32,530 nucleotides of DNA, from NCBI GenBank assembly GCA_009784665.1, contig WRBH01000006.1:1-32530 (forward strand), in the 5' to 3' direction. The stretch comes from Bacillota bacterium (GTDB lineage Bacteria > Bacillota > Clostridia > Christensenellales > UBA1242). Every line of letters starts with the position of its first letter. Position 1 is the first letter of the stretch. The position numbers were made by a program, and so were the translations under genes. This document shows positions 1 through 7,375 of this stretch, piece after piece. The notes under the pieces were generated by a model. That model made no database searches. It was not told where the DNA came from and was given only the letters and a program-made list of their open reading frames with translations.

Positions 1-2100
1 GGGACATCTACTATTACTCTTGCAAGCGCATCACGAACGGGATATCGTTTTGACGGATGGTGGACTGGACTTGAAGGAGGAACCCAAATCACCCAAATAG
101 ATGAGGGCAGTTTCGGCGACCTAACTGTATACGCCAGGTGGTCTATAGACTTTAGTGATGACGAAACAGGGATTACAGTTGGCCAGGGGCCAGGCGGCGA
201 AATTGTAGTTACTGTCCCAGGAGATCCCGGCACAGTTATAACTATCAACCCCGACAATAATCCTGCGGTCACAATAGTCCCTCCGAATGGTGATATCATC
301 GTCGATGGACCAAGCCAGGATGGTGAGATAACTATAACAATCCCAGGCGATTATGACGACGAAGAAACGATTATAATTGTCCGCCCAGGCGAAGATCCAC
401 CCGTAACCGTGATCCCGCCAGCGGTCAGGTTCACCGTAACATTTGATTCTCTCGGTGGAACTCCCGTTAATTTCCAAAGAATCATCCAGGGCGAGCAAGC
501 GGTTAAGCCAACCTCAACTCGGACTTTGTACAGGTTGCTTGGTTGGTCACATAACGGCGAAATATTCAACTTTGCTACTTCGATTACCGAGGCAAAGACA
601 CTTTATGCAGTGTGGGAGCGAATCAATATTGATGATGGTGACACTGGAATCGTCGTTAACCCTGGTGACGACGGCGAGATAGTAATTACAATCCCAGGGG
701 AGGGCGGCGAGGAAGATACTATAATAATAATTCGCCCAGACCCAGATAATGATGAGGAGCACAAAGTAATAATAACTCCGCCCAGTGGCGACATTACGGT
801 CGAGGATGATGGGGATGGTAAGATAACTATAACAATCCCAGGGGAGGGCGATGAGGAGGAAGTAATTATTATTGTCCGCCCAGATGAAGACCCGCCTGTT
901 ATTATCTATCCTCCTGTCATCAGATTTACTGTTGTGTTTGATCCACTAGGCGGGACAGCTGTGCCTTCGCAGCGAGTTATCAAAGGCGAGCAAGCAACTC
1001 GCTCAACATCAACCCGAATGCTATACCGTCTTCTTGGTTGGTCTCATGATGGAGAGGTGTTCGATTTTGAAACTCCTATAACCCAGGCCAAGACACTTTC
1101 TGCAATCTGGCAGCGAATCGACATAGACACAGGCGATACAGGTATAATTATCCAGCCAGGTGACGAAGACGATAATGATCTGCCAGGTGATAACGACGAC
1201 ATCGTGATTATAATCCCGGGTGCCCCAGACACGATAATCATCGTCAGGCCAGAGGACAGTGACCCTGTAAATATATACCCACCTAACGATGATATCGTTG
1301 TCGAGGATGATGACGATAAAGAGATAACTATAACAATTCCAGGCAATTATGACGATGAGTATGTTATAATAACTGTTCGCCCAGATGAAGACCCACCAGT
1401 CACAATTCAAGAATCAACACCGCACTTCACGATATCGTTTAACAGCGAGTGCGAGATTGAAATCCCGTCACAAAGAGTGGTAATTAATATGCCTGCCGTT
1501 ATGCCAACCCCTACGCGAACACTCCACCGCTTGGTTGGGTGGTCGACCCAAGAAAATGGCGAGAATCGCGAGATATTTGACTTCAGCACACCAATAACAA
1601 GTGCTCAAGCATTCCATGCGGTATGGGAGAGGATACTAATAGATGACGGGGGAACAGGGATAATTGTAAAGCCCGGTGACTCCGAAGACGGTGAAAACCC
1701 AGGGCAAGACGATGACATCGTCATAATTATACCTGACGATGATGAAGCCATAGTTATAATAATTCGCCCAGACCCAGAAAACGATGGTGAATATAAAGTT
1801 GTAATCAGTCCACCTAACGCCGACATCGAGGTAGAGGGTGGGGAAGACGGTGAAATCATCATAACTGTACCAGGTGAAGATGACGGGGGCTGTACGGTAA
1901 TAATTGTCCGTCCAGGCGAAGATCCTCCAGTAGTAATTATTCCGCCTAATACCGACACGAATCAGGGTGGCGATGACAATGGGAACTTCTTCACGAACAA
2001 CTGGCCTTGGTTTGTCGCGGGCTTCTGTATAATATCGTTACTTATTTTGATTGGATGGATTATTCACAAATCAAGGCGTAAGAATAATTCTAACTTATAA
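1..2100 (+). CDS. InlB B-repeat surface protein, 5'-truncated by window edge
   Basis: The frame is open from base 1 to the TAA at 2098-2100, so the true start lies upstream; 699 residues are visible. Three complete InlB/Listeria-Bacteroides-type B repeats are seen, beginning near 424, 919 and 1423, plus a partial one at the start. Each has the pattern FTVxFDxLGGT, then GW(S), then an ending in AxW. Between them lie long linkers very rich in Asp, Glu, Ile and Val with recurrent ITIPG, IIIVRP and EDPP elements, giving a period of about 500 bp. A single membrane helix (WPWFVAGFCIISLLILIGWI) and a short basic tail close the protein; no LPXTG sorting motif is present. By family knowledge such repeats occur in cell-surface proteins. 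A role in adhesion or as a wall-spanning stalk is inference. The CRISPR locus starts only a few bases downstream without an intervening terminator. Confidence 0.85.
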   Translation, partial: GTSTITLASASRTGYRFDGWWTGLEGGTQITQIDEGSFGDLTVYARWSIDFSDDETGITVGQGPGGEIVVTVPGDPGTVITINPDNNPAVTIVPPNGDIIVDGPSQDGEITITIPGDYDDEETIIIVRPGEDPPVTVIPPAVRFTVTFDSLGGTPVNFQRIIQGEQAVKPTSTRTLYRLLGWSHNGEIFNFATSITEAKTLYAVWERINIDDGDTGIVVNPGDDGEIVITIPGEGGEEDTIIIIRPDPDNDEEHKVIITPPSGDITVEDDGDGKITITIPGEGDEEEVIIIVRPDEDPPVIIYPPVIRFTVVFDPLGGTAVPSQRVIKGEQATRSTSTRMLYRLLGWSHDGEVFDFETPITQAKTLSAIWQRIDIDTGDTGIIIQPGDEDDNDLPGDNDDIVIIIPGAPDTIIIVRPEDSDPVNIYPPNDDIVVEDDDDKEITITIPGNYDDEYVIITVRPDEDPPVTIQESTPHFTISFNSECEIEIPSQRVVINMPAVMPTPTRTLHRLVGWSTQENGENREIFDFSTPITSAQAFHAVWERILIDDGGTGIIVKPGDSEDGENPGQDDDIVIIIPDDDEAIVIIIRPDPENDGEYKVVISPPNADIEVEGGEDGEIIITVPGEDDGGCTVIIVRPGEDPPVVIIPPNTDTNQGGDDNGNFFTNNWPWFVAGFCIISLLILIGWIIHKSRRKNNSNL
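424..1629 (+). repeat. Tandem InlB B-repeat plus acidic linker units
   Basis: Three long imperfect units of roughly 500 bp start near 424, 919 and 1423. Each codes for a B-repeat domain of about 65 residues followed by an acidic beta-rich linker. At DNA level the linkers reuse near-identical blocks such as GAGATAACTATAACAAT and ATAATTGTCCGCCCAG, which could support recombination and length variation. Confidence 0.75.
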
Positions 2101-2106
2101 AAATGC

Positions 2107-2135
2107 TTGACAGGAGGGTTATTATCTAGTATGGT
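2107..2135 (+). promoter_or_regulatory. Promoter of tracrRNA
   Basis: TTGACA at 2107-2112 and TATGGT at 2130-2135 are separated by 17 bp. The predicted start near 2142 falls exactly at the beginning of the anti-repeat. The -35 begins only 7 nt after the stop codon of the upstream surface-protein gene. Confidence 0.65.
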
Positions 2136-2141
2136 GATTAT

Positions 2142-2224
2142 ACCATATCAAATCTTGAAGGTTGCTAAGATAAGGTCTTAGACCGTAGAGCTCTACAACC
2201 CCGCAAGGGGTTGTATCTTTTTGT
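2142..2224 (+). ncRNA. tracrRNA of the type II-C CRISPR system
   Basis: The anti-repeat 2137-2171 matches the CRISPR repeat at 21 of its first 23 positions. Five to six unpaired positions follow, then CTAAGAT, which pairs through G-U wobbles with the GUUUUAG end of the crRNA. The predicted transcript, about 83 nt, then shows a short hairpin GGTC-TTA-GACC (2174-2184), a palindromic stretch at 2185-2196, and a strong terminator hairpin. The tracrRNA lies on the same strand as cas9 immediately upstream of it and is complementary to crRNA made from the minus strand of the array. Its 5' end is inferred from the promoter. Confidence 0.88.
2194..2222 (+). terminator. Rho-independent terminator of tracrRNA
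   Basis: TACAACCCC (2194-2202) and GGGGTTGTA (2207-2215) form a perfect 9-bp stem closed by a GCAA tetraloop, followed by TCTTTTTG. It is also likely to be the 3' stem-loop that Cas9 binds. Confidence 0.9.
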
Positions 2225-2244
2225 AGAATGATGTATGATTTATC

Positions 2245-5200
2245 ATGAAATATAGAATCGGATTGGATATAGGAGTTGCATCGGTTGGCTGGGCTGTTCT
2301 AGAAAATGACGAACATGATGAGGCGAGCAAAATTGTAGCAAGAGGTGTTAGGGTTTTCGATATTCCGCAGAATCAAAAGGACGGAGGCTCGCTTATGGCT
2401 GAGCGGCGAGGGTTTAGGAGCATGCGCCGAACTCTGCGCCGTCGAAAGGTGCGCGTAGGACTTGTAAAGCATTTGTGCGAGAGTACTTTTAATATAGCTT
2501 TCAAAGGAATTTTGGAACAGCAGAATCTGCCTTGTATATATTCTATCAGGCTTGACGCTCTTTCGAGGAAACTCGAAATTGAGGAATTCGCAAGGTTGAT
2601 GCTTCACTTTATCCATCGGCGTGGATTTTTATCGAATAGAAAAAATATCGAAAAAGGCAGCGATGATGGGAAAGTTCTTGTAGGGATAAAAGATAACGAG
2701 AAAGTGTTGAAGGAAAAGGGTTACAAAACAATAGGTGAATATTATGTCAAAGAATTTATTTCAAAAGGATTAACGGTCCGGAACAAGTCTGGGTCATATA
2801 ATTGTACCTTCAACAGAAAGTCAATCGAGGATGAAATAAAGTTGATATTCAGAATCCAGCGTGAACTTGGATTTGATGCAAATCTAATCGGTGAGAACTT
2901 TGAAATAAGATTTCTAGAGCTATTCAACAAGCAAATCCCCTATGATATCGGACCTGGTCACCCAAGCCCATATGCGATTAACAGTTATTTAGATGCAGTA
3001 GGGGTTTGTGAATTTGATGGGAATCCCCGGGCATACCAGGCAACTAATGCAGCGGAGAGATTTCGATTATGGTCAAATTTAAACAACCTGGTTCTTGTAA
3101 CACGCACCGAGAAGACAATCAAGGACAGAGAGTTAACCTTGCCAGAGAAAGAAAGTATCGCAGAATATTGCTTGCACAAAGGCGGGAAAGTCACATATGG
3201 CATGCTGAGGAAAAAACTTGGGCTCGGGGAAGATGTACGATTCAAGCACCTAACTTATGTTAAAAGAGTAAAGACAGAAGGCAGATTCCAAGTCCAAGAA
3301 AGCGAGCCTGTCGAAGTCGAGAAGAAAGTATTTGTCGATTTGCGTGGAAGAAGTGCAGTAAAAAAAGTATTCAAGGACAAGTTCGGAGAACTGACGGACA
3401 TGGAAATTGATACGATAATTACGGTCTTACATGCGTATCACAGCGAAGACAGGCTAAGGATGGCAATTGCAGGGGAGTTGGAGAACGGCAGATTTACCCT
3501 TGACCCAGAGTACACAGACTATGTTTTAAATATCCAACTGCCCCAATCAAAGCCTACACATTTATCGACGGAGATAATTTATAAAATCTTGCCTCATTTG
3601 GAGGCTGGGCATAAATATTATAAGGCGATGGAGCTTGCGGGGTTTAATCATACTACTGCTAGTGAAGTCGAAAAAAAGATAAAGTTGAGTCTGAAAGACA
3701 TTGAAAAGGAAATTCGTAATCCTGTGGTATTGCGTTCGGTGTCCCAAACAATAAAAGTTGTAAATGCAATCATTGACAAGTACGGTTCGCCCCAACAAGT
3801 TATTGTCGAAGTAGCAAGAGATTTAGCACGTGATTTCAGAGAGCGCCAAAAAATAACACGGGAAAATGAAGAGAATCAGGCAAGGAACGAGCGTATCAAG
3901 AAGCAAATTATGGAGCTTGGGATTTTGGTGCCAGGCGGCGAGGATATTGTAAAGTATAAACTTGCTCAAGAACAAAATTGGGAAGACCCCTATGACGGGG
4001 GGCGTAAAATCGACGCGGAAAAGTTGTTCGAACCAAATTATGTTCAAGTCGACCACATAATTCCATACAGCAAAAGTTTTGACGACAGTTATGCAAACAA
4101 AGTTCTTGTTCATGCGGCAAGTAATCAAAACAAGGGAAGTCGTACGCCATTACAATTTCTAACGGGAGATAGAGCACAGATGTTTATTAATTGGGTAAGG
4201 AGTGCAAAAATTTCACCGCGGAAACGGACTAATTTCTTAACTGTAGAGCCAAAGGAAGACGAGATGAAAGAGCGCAACCTAAAGGATACCCAATATATAA
4301 CTAAGTTTATCAAAAACTTTCTTGAAAAACATCTGTATCTTGCGGACAGCAAGCATGGCGTACCTATCAAAGCGATCAAGGGTGGAATGACCGCTCACTT
4401 CCGAAAGCGTTTGGGTCTTAATAAATTTCGTGACACGGACGAGCACCATGCAACGGATGCCATTGTCGTTGCATGCTTCACAGATAAACTTGTCAGGCAA
4501 ATAACTGAATTTTCTAAGAGATACGAAACAATTTACGAGAAGCTGAAATTTCCAGAGCCCTGGGACGGGTTTCGGGACGAGCTACAGGCATTGGCTCCTG
4601 TATCGGTTTCACGAATGCCGAACAGGAAAATAACAGGACCCGGACACAAGGAAACGGTGCGGGGCCTTGTAAAAGAATTAGATGTCAAAGGCAGAGAAAT
4701 TTATTATACAATTACGCGTGTTCCACTTGCGAAGTTAAAGCTAAAGAACGGAGAAATAGAGGGATATTACAACAAGGAATCTGACATAGGCTTGTATAAT
4801 AAAATAAAAGATGTTTTGTTGACGAATCCAGAAAAAGACTTGGAAGCTGCATTTTCTGGGTTTCGCAAACCAAAAGCTGATGGCACTGATGGGCCAGTTG
4901 TACACAAGGTTAAAATTAAAGCAAAGACCACCAATTTTGTGACTCTTGATAGAGTTGGTGGCGTCGCGGACAACGGTTCTATGGTCCGCATAGACATTTT
5001 TGCCAAAGGGGACAAGTTTTACTTTGTTCCAATTTACACGGCGGATTTTTACAAACCACAACTTCCAAACAAGGCATCTGTTTCTGGGAAACCCTATGTT
5101 GAATGGCTCGAAATGGATGAAGGGCTTGGTTTCGAGTTCAAGTTCAGCCTGTATTCCAATGACATATTTCATGTCGCCGAGTATGGATTTTTGTACTATC

Positions 5201-5415
5201 GAGGTGCTGATATCAGTAGTGCAAGAATATCGGCTGCTTACCAGGATGGAAGAGTCGAGGATGGAAAGCGAATCCAGATAAGGATGGGTATACAAAAATT
5301 ACAAGAATTTAGAAAAATGGAGGTCAGTGTTTTGGGCGAAATCAAGGATGCACCATTCCAGCCGCGTGATGTCAGGACACTGTTGGGCCCAAGATCCAAG
5401 AAAAAGGAGAAATAG
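2245..5415 (+). CDS. cas9: CRISPR-associated endonuclease Cas9 (type II-C)
   Basis: RNA-guided double-strand DNA endonuclease, 1056 residues, within the compact II-C size range. RuvC-I is GLDIG with Asp8. The Arg-rich bridge helix spans about 52-77 (AERRGFRSMRRTLRRRK). RuvC-II is EVARDLA with Glu522. HNH is VDHIIPYSKSFDDS with His604, followed by NKGS. RuvC-III is HHATDA with His735 and Asp738. All catalytic residues are therefore present and the nuclease should be active. The C-terminal 250 residues or so would form the wedge/PAM-interacting region, and the protein ends in a Lys-rich tail. No good Shine-Dalgarno precedes the ATG; a TATGAT hexamer ends 5 nt before it, so a leaderless mRNA starting right after the tracrRNA terminator is plausible. 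It is directly followed by cas1. Confidence 0.97.
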   Translation: MKYRIGLDIGVASVGWAVLENDEHDEASKIVARGVRVFDIPQNQKDGGSLMAERRGFRSMRRTLRRRKVRVGLVKHLCESTFNIAFKGILEQQNLPCIYSIRLDALSRKLEIEEFARLMLHFIHRRGFLSNRKNIEKGSDDGKVLVGIKDNEKVLKEKGYKTIGEYYVKEFISKGLTVRNKSGSYNCTFNRKSIEDEIKLIFRIQRELGFDANLIGENFEIRFLELFNKQIPYDIGPGHPSPYAINSYLDAVGVCEFDGNPRAYQATNAAERFRLWSNLNNLVLVTRTEKTIKDRELTLPEKESIAEYCLHKGGKVTYGMLRKKLGLGEDVRFKHLTYVKRVKTEGRFQVQESEPVEVEKKVFVDLRGRSAVKKVFKDKFGELTDMEIDTIITVLHAYHSEDRLRMAIAGELENGRFTLDPEYTDYVLNIQLPQSKPTHLSTEIIYKILPHLEAGHKYYKAMELAGFNHTTASEVEKKIKLSLKDIEKEIRNPVVLRSVSQTIKVVNAIIDKYGSPQQVIVEVARDLARDFRERQKITRENEENQARNERIKKQIMELGILVPGGEDIVKYKLAQEQNWEDPYDGGRKIDAEKLFEPNYVQVDHIIPYSKSFDDSYANKVLVHAASNQNKGSRTPLQFLTGDRAQMFINWVRSAKISPRKRTNFLTVEPKEDEMKERNLKDTQYITKFIKNFLEKHLYLADSKHGVPIKAIKGGMTAHFRKRLGLNKFRDTDEHHATDAIVVACFTDKLVRQITEFSKRYETIYEKLKFPEPWDGFRDELQALAPVSVSRMPNRKITGPGHKETVRGLVKELDVKGREIYYTITRVPLAKLKLKNGEIEGYYNKESDIGLYNKIKDVLLTNPEKDLEAAFSGFRKPKADGTDGPVVHKVKIKAKTTNFVTLDRVGGVADNGSMVRIDIFAKGDKFYFVPIYTADFYKPQLPNKASVSGKPYVEWLEMDEGLGFEFKFSLYSNDIFHVAEYGFLYYRGADISSARISAAYQDGRVEDGKRIQIRMGIQKLQEFRKMEVSVLGEIKDAPFQPRDVRTLLGPRSKKKEK

Positions 5416-6321
5416 ATGGGCTTCTTAAATATAACTCTTGGCGATACTGTGAAGCATTTCTCCATTAAGAATAACCAATTGCAAGTTCAAACTGTGGACA
5501 GCGAGCGTCAAATTCCTCTTAGAGATATTAACAGTTTAATAATTGAAAGCAGCAAAATAAACTGTTCGGTCTATGCCCTGCAGGCCCTTGTTCGGGAAAG
5601 GGTAGCGGTATATATGTGTGACCATTTGCATTTACCCAATGCGATGATATTGCCATTTAATGATCATTACAGTCAGTTAAGAGTGTTTAATATGCAACAA
5701 GACGCCCCCCGCCCATTGGAAAAACAGCTCTGGCAGGCAATAGTCAGGCAAAAAATATTAAACCAAGCTAGGTGCCTAGCTTTGTTGGGCAAGGAAGGGC
5801 ATGATGAACTTGTCGAAATTGCAAATTCTGTGAACAGCGGTGATACCAACAATAAAGAGGCACATGCGGCTAATTTTTATTGGCGCAAATATTTTGATGG
5901 CAAATATGGGCGGAATACGGATTGTTTTGCTAATGATTTGCTGAATTATGGATATTCACTTGTTCGTGGACAAATCGCTCGCGATATTGTCGCTCATGGG
6001 TTACAGCCCTTCATGGGTATTCATCACAAAAATCAACTTAATGCATTCAATCTGGCGGACGATCTGTTCGAACCTTTTCGCCCTTTTGTTGATGCATTTG
6101 TGTCTGAAAATTTTGATTTTTCGGACAAGCGTGTACTGCCTGAACATAAAAGAATACTCATGCGACTGTTGAATTTGGCTGTGACTATAAATGGAGAAGT
6201 ACACAGTTTGCCAAACGCAACGCATGTGATGGTCGAGTCATTTGTTGCAAGCCTTAGGGATAAAGCCGTGAAAATAATTTTGCCGATATTGGCGGAATTA
6301 AAAAGTTTTAAGTATGAGTAG
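5416..6321 (+). CDS. cas1: CRISPR-associated integrase Cas1
   Basis: Spacer-acquisition integrase, 301 residues, normal for type II Cas1. Metal-binding catalytic positions are visible: Glu148 in NKEAHAANFYW, His203/His204 in MGIHHKNQLNAFNLADD, and Glu219 in DDLFEPFRP. The ATG abuts the cas9 stop codon and has an AGGAG Shine-Dalgarno within the cas9 end, showing co-translation. With Cas2 it should form the Cas1-Cas2 complex that inserts new spacers. No csn2 or cas4 follows, which with the cas9-cas1-cas2 order defines subtype II-C. Confidence 0.96.
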   Translation: MGFLNITLGDTVKHFSIKNNQLQVQTVDSERQIPLRDINSLIIESSKINCSVYALQALVRERVAVYMCDHLHLPNAMILPFNDHYSQLRVFNMQQDAPRPLEKQLWQAIVRQKILNQARCLALLGKEGHDELVEIANSVNSGDTNNKEAHAANFYWRKYFDGKYGRNTDCFANDLLNYGYSLVRGQIARDIVAHGLQPFMGIHHKNQLNAFNLADDLFEPFRPFVDAFVSENFDFSDKRVLPEHKRILMRLLNLAVTINGEVHSLPNATHVMVESFVASLRDKAVKIILPILAELKSFKYE

Positions 6322-6634
6322 ATTTATGAGAGTATTTGTGATGTTTGATTTGCCGACTGGTACAAAAAAAGAGCGTGGCGAAGCCACAAGATTCAGAAAT
6401 GCGTTAATAAAACACGGTTTTTATATGTTACAATATTCTGTGTATGTACGATTGTGTGCCAATGTTGATGCGGCAAAGGCTTCGGCTAATACTGTACACA
6501 AGCTCATACCCATGAAAGGGGCTGTACGCATTATGATAGTGACCGAACGACAATACAGCAGCATGTATGTTTTGCTGGGGCCAAAGCATCACCAAGAGAG
6601 TTTCCTGGACGATGACGGCAATTTATTTTTATAA
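6314..6634 (+). CDS. cas2: CRISPR-associated protein Cas2
   Basis: Structural partner of Cas1 in spacer integration, 106 residues. The N-terminal beta strand with the family Asp is seen in MRVFVMFDLPTGT, followed by the ferredoxin-like fold pattern and a conserved RxYSSMYVLLG segment. The first ATG (6314) overlaps the cas1 stop; a second in-frame ATG at 6326 gives the more typical start MRVFVMFD, so the exact start is uncertain. It is the last confidently recognised gene of the cas operon. Confidence 0.94.
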   Translation: MSRFMRVFVMFDLPTGTKKERGEATRFRNALIKHGFYMLQYSVYVRLCANVDAAKASANTVHKLIPMKGAVRIMIVTERQYSSMYVLLGPKHHQESFLDDDGNLFL

Positions 6635-6658
6635 AAAAACTTGTAAAGGAGGGAAATT

Positions 6659-6805
6659 ATGAGAATTTGTATCTTTTTTGAAAAATCGAAAATCGGTACC
6701 GGCCTATATGTTGTATTACCCAATTTGCAATGCCAACAAAAAACACCATATTTGGTGTTTTCTGCGTCTCAGTCACCTAGTCGATTGTACCATACCAAAT
6801 CTTGA
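6659..6805 (+). CDS. Small ORF (48 aa) after cas2 with strong Shine-Dalgarno
   Basis: An ATG stands six bases after AAAGGAGGG, the best ribosome binding site in the cas operon, 24 nt after cas2. It encodes 48 residues starting MRICIFFEKSKIG. It runs through the bidirectional hairpin and ends at a TGA inside the first CRISPR repeat. The start loosely recalls a Cas2 beginning, but no family is recognised. It may be a real small protein, a decayed gene, or an accident of the leader region; the stop inside the repeat argues that its 3' end is not conserved coding sequence. Confidence 0.35.
   Translation: MRICIFFEKSKIGTGLYVVLPNLQCQQKTPYLVFSASQSPSRLYHTKS
6738..6762. terminator. Bidirectional terminator between cas operon and array
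   Basis: AAACACCA (6741-6748) and TGGTGTTT (6753-6760) form an 8-bp stem with a TATT loop. The stem is flanked by A-rich sequence upstream and T-rich sequence downstream, so it can terminate both the cas operon on the plus strand and array transcripts on the minus strand. Confidence 0.75.
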
Positions 6806-7262
6806 AAGGGAACTAAAACGAAGTGCTTTTTCTGGTGACTAGCCATTACATTGTACCATACCAAATCTTGAAAGGGAACTAAAACATTGAACGCCGTCGG
6901 GCTTGCTATACGGGCATTGTACCATACCAAATCTTGAAAGGGAACTAAAACCACAGCATGACAACACAGGCACACACAGACATTGTACCATACCAAATCT
7001 TGAAAGGGAACTAAAACCCATCAAGGTCGTACGGCGATAACACACTAATTGTACCATACCAAATCTTGAAAGGGAACTAAAACGGATAAAAACATAATAA
7101 TATATAACACAATATTGTACCATACCAAATCTTGAAAGGGAACTAAAACCCAGTTATCCCAAACGCTTTCCCATGGGACAATTGTACCATACCAAATCTT
7201 GAAAGGGAACTAAAACTGATTCTGCCGCTCTCGACATCAGGCTCCAATTGTACCATTAAAAC
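6784..7262 (-). CRISPR. CRISPR array, 7 full repeats + 1 internally deleted repeat, 7 spacers
   Basis: Full 36-nt repeats occupy 6784-6819, 6850-6885, 6916-6951, 6982-7017, 7048-7083, 7114-7149 and 7181-7216, all identical by eye. Spacers are 30 nt, except 7150-7180, which is 31 nt. An eighth repeat at 7247-7262 keeps only the first 10 and last 6 bases. In crRNA orientation (minus strand) the repeat begins GTTTTAGTT and ends GGTATGGTACAAT, typical of type II. Its complement matches the tracrRNA anti-repeat, which fixes minus-strand transcription. Each repeat carries an extended -10 element (TGG-TACAAT) at its 3' end, as known for Neisseria-type II-C arrays. Confidence 0.97.
7247..7262 (-). 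repeat. Degenerate terminal CRISPR repeat with 20-nt internal deletion
   Basis: ATTGTACCAT is joined directly to TAAAAC, which equals a full repeat lacking exactly positions 11-30. It lies at the transcription-upstream end of the array and retains the extended -10 sequence (minus-strand ATGGTACAAT) that could start transcription into the first spacer. Confidence 0.85.
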
Positions 7263-7283
7263 ACCCACCTCTGTGAAAACGCA

Positions 7284-7338
7284 AGAAAAAAGAGTGACTG
7301 ACGCAGGATTCGATCCTATATCGGGTCACTTCACTCTT
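7284..7338 (-). ncRNA. Candidate small structured RNA upstream of the array
   Basis: On the minus strand a promoter (TTGACT, 18 bp, TATAAT) predicts a start near 7338. The roughly 53-nt RNA would have a basal stem GAGTGA (7336-7331) with TCACTC (7297-7292) extended by TGAC/GTCA. Inside is a hairpin AGGAT-CGA-ATCCT. A run of six U (7291-7286) follows, making the basal stem a terminator. The inner loop resembles a tRNA T-arm, but no other tRNA parts are present. No coding sequence fits. It ends 21 nt before the array in the same direction. Function unknown. Confidence 0.5.
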
Positions 7339-7344
7339 GACCCT

Positions 7345-7374
7345 ATTATACGCCAAACACCAGATAAAAGTCAA
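7345..7374 (-). promoter_or_regulatory. Promoter of the candidate small RNA
   Basis: Minus-strand TTGACT (7374-7369), an 18-bp spacer and TATAAT (7350-7345). It starts two bases after the stop codon of the upstream minus-strand gene, so the RNA has its own promoter. Confidence 0.65.
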
Positions 7375-7375
7375 C

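Noticed and set aside
121-1958. Several long minus-strand ORFs opposite the acidic repeat protein
   Set aside because: They are shadows caused by the biased Asp/Ile/Pro codons of the plus-strand gene; no start signals and low-complexity translations.
5416-6634. Type II-A or II-B subtype
   Set aside because: No csn2 or cas4 is present, Cas9 is compact, and repeats carry the II-C style terminal promoter.
6784-7262. Self-targeting spacers
   Set aside because: I compared the seven spacers with the window by eye and saw no match; whole-genome or phage searches could not be run.
7284-7343. tRNA gene on the minus strand (T-arm-like GGATCGAATCC)
   Set aside because: No acceptor, D or anticodon arms; the apparent basal stem followed by a U run fits a short terminated RNA instead.
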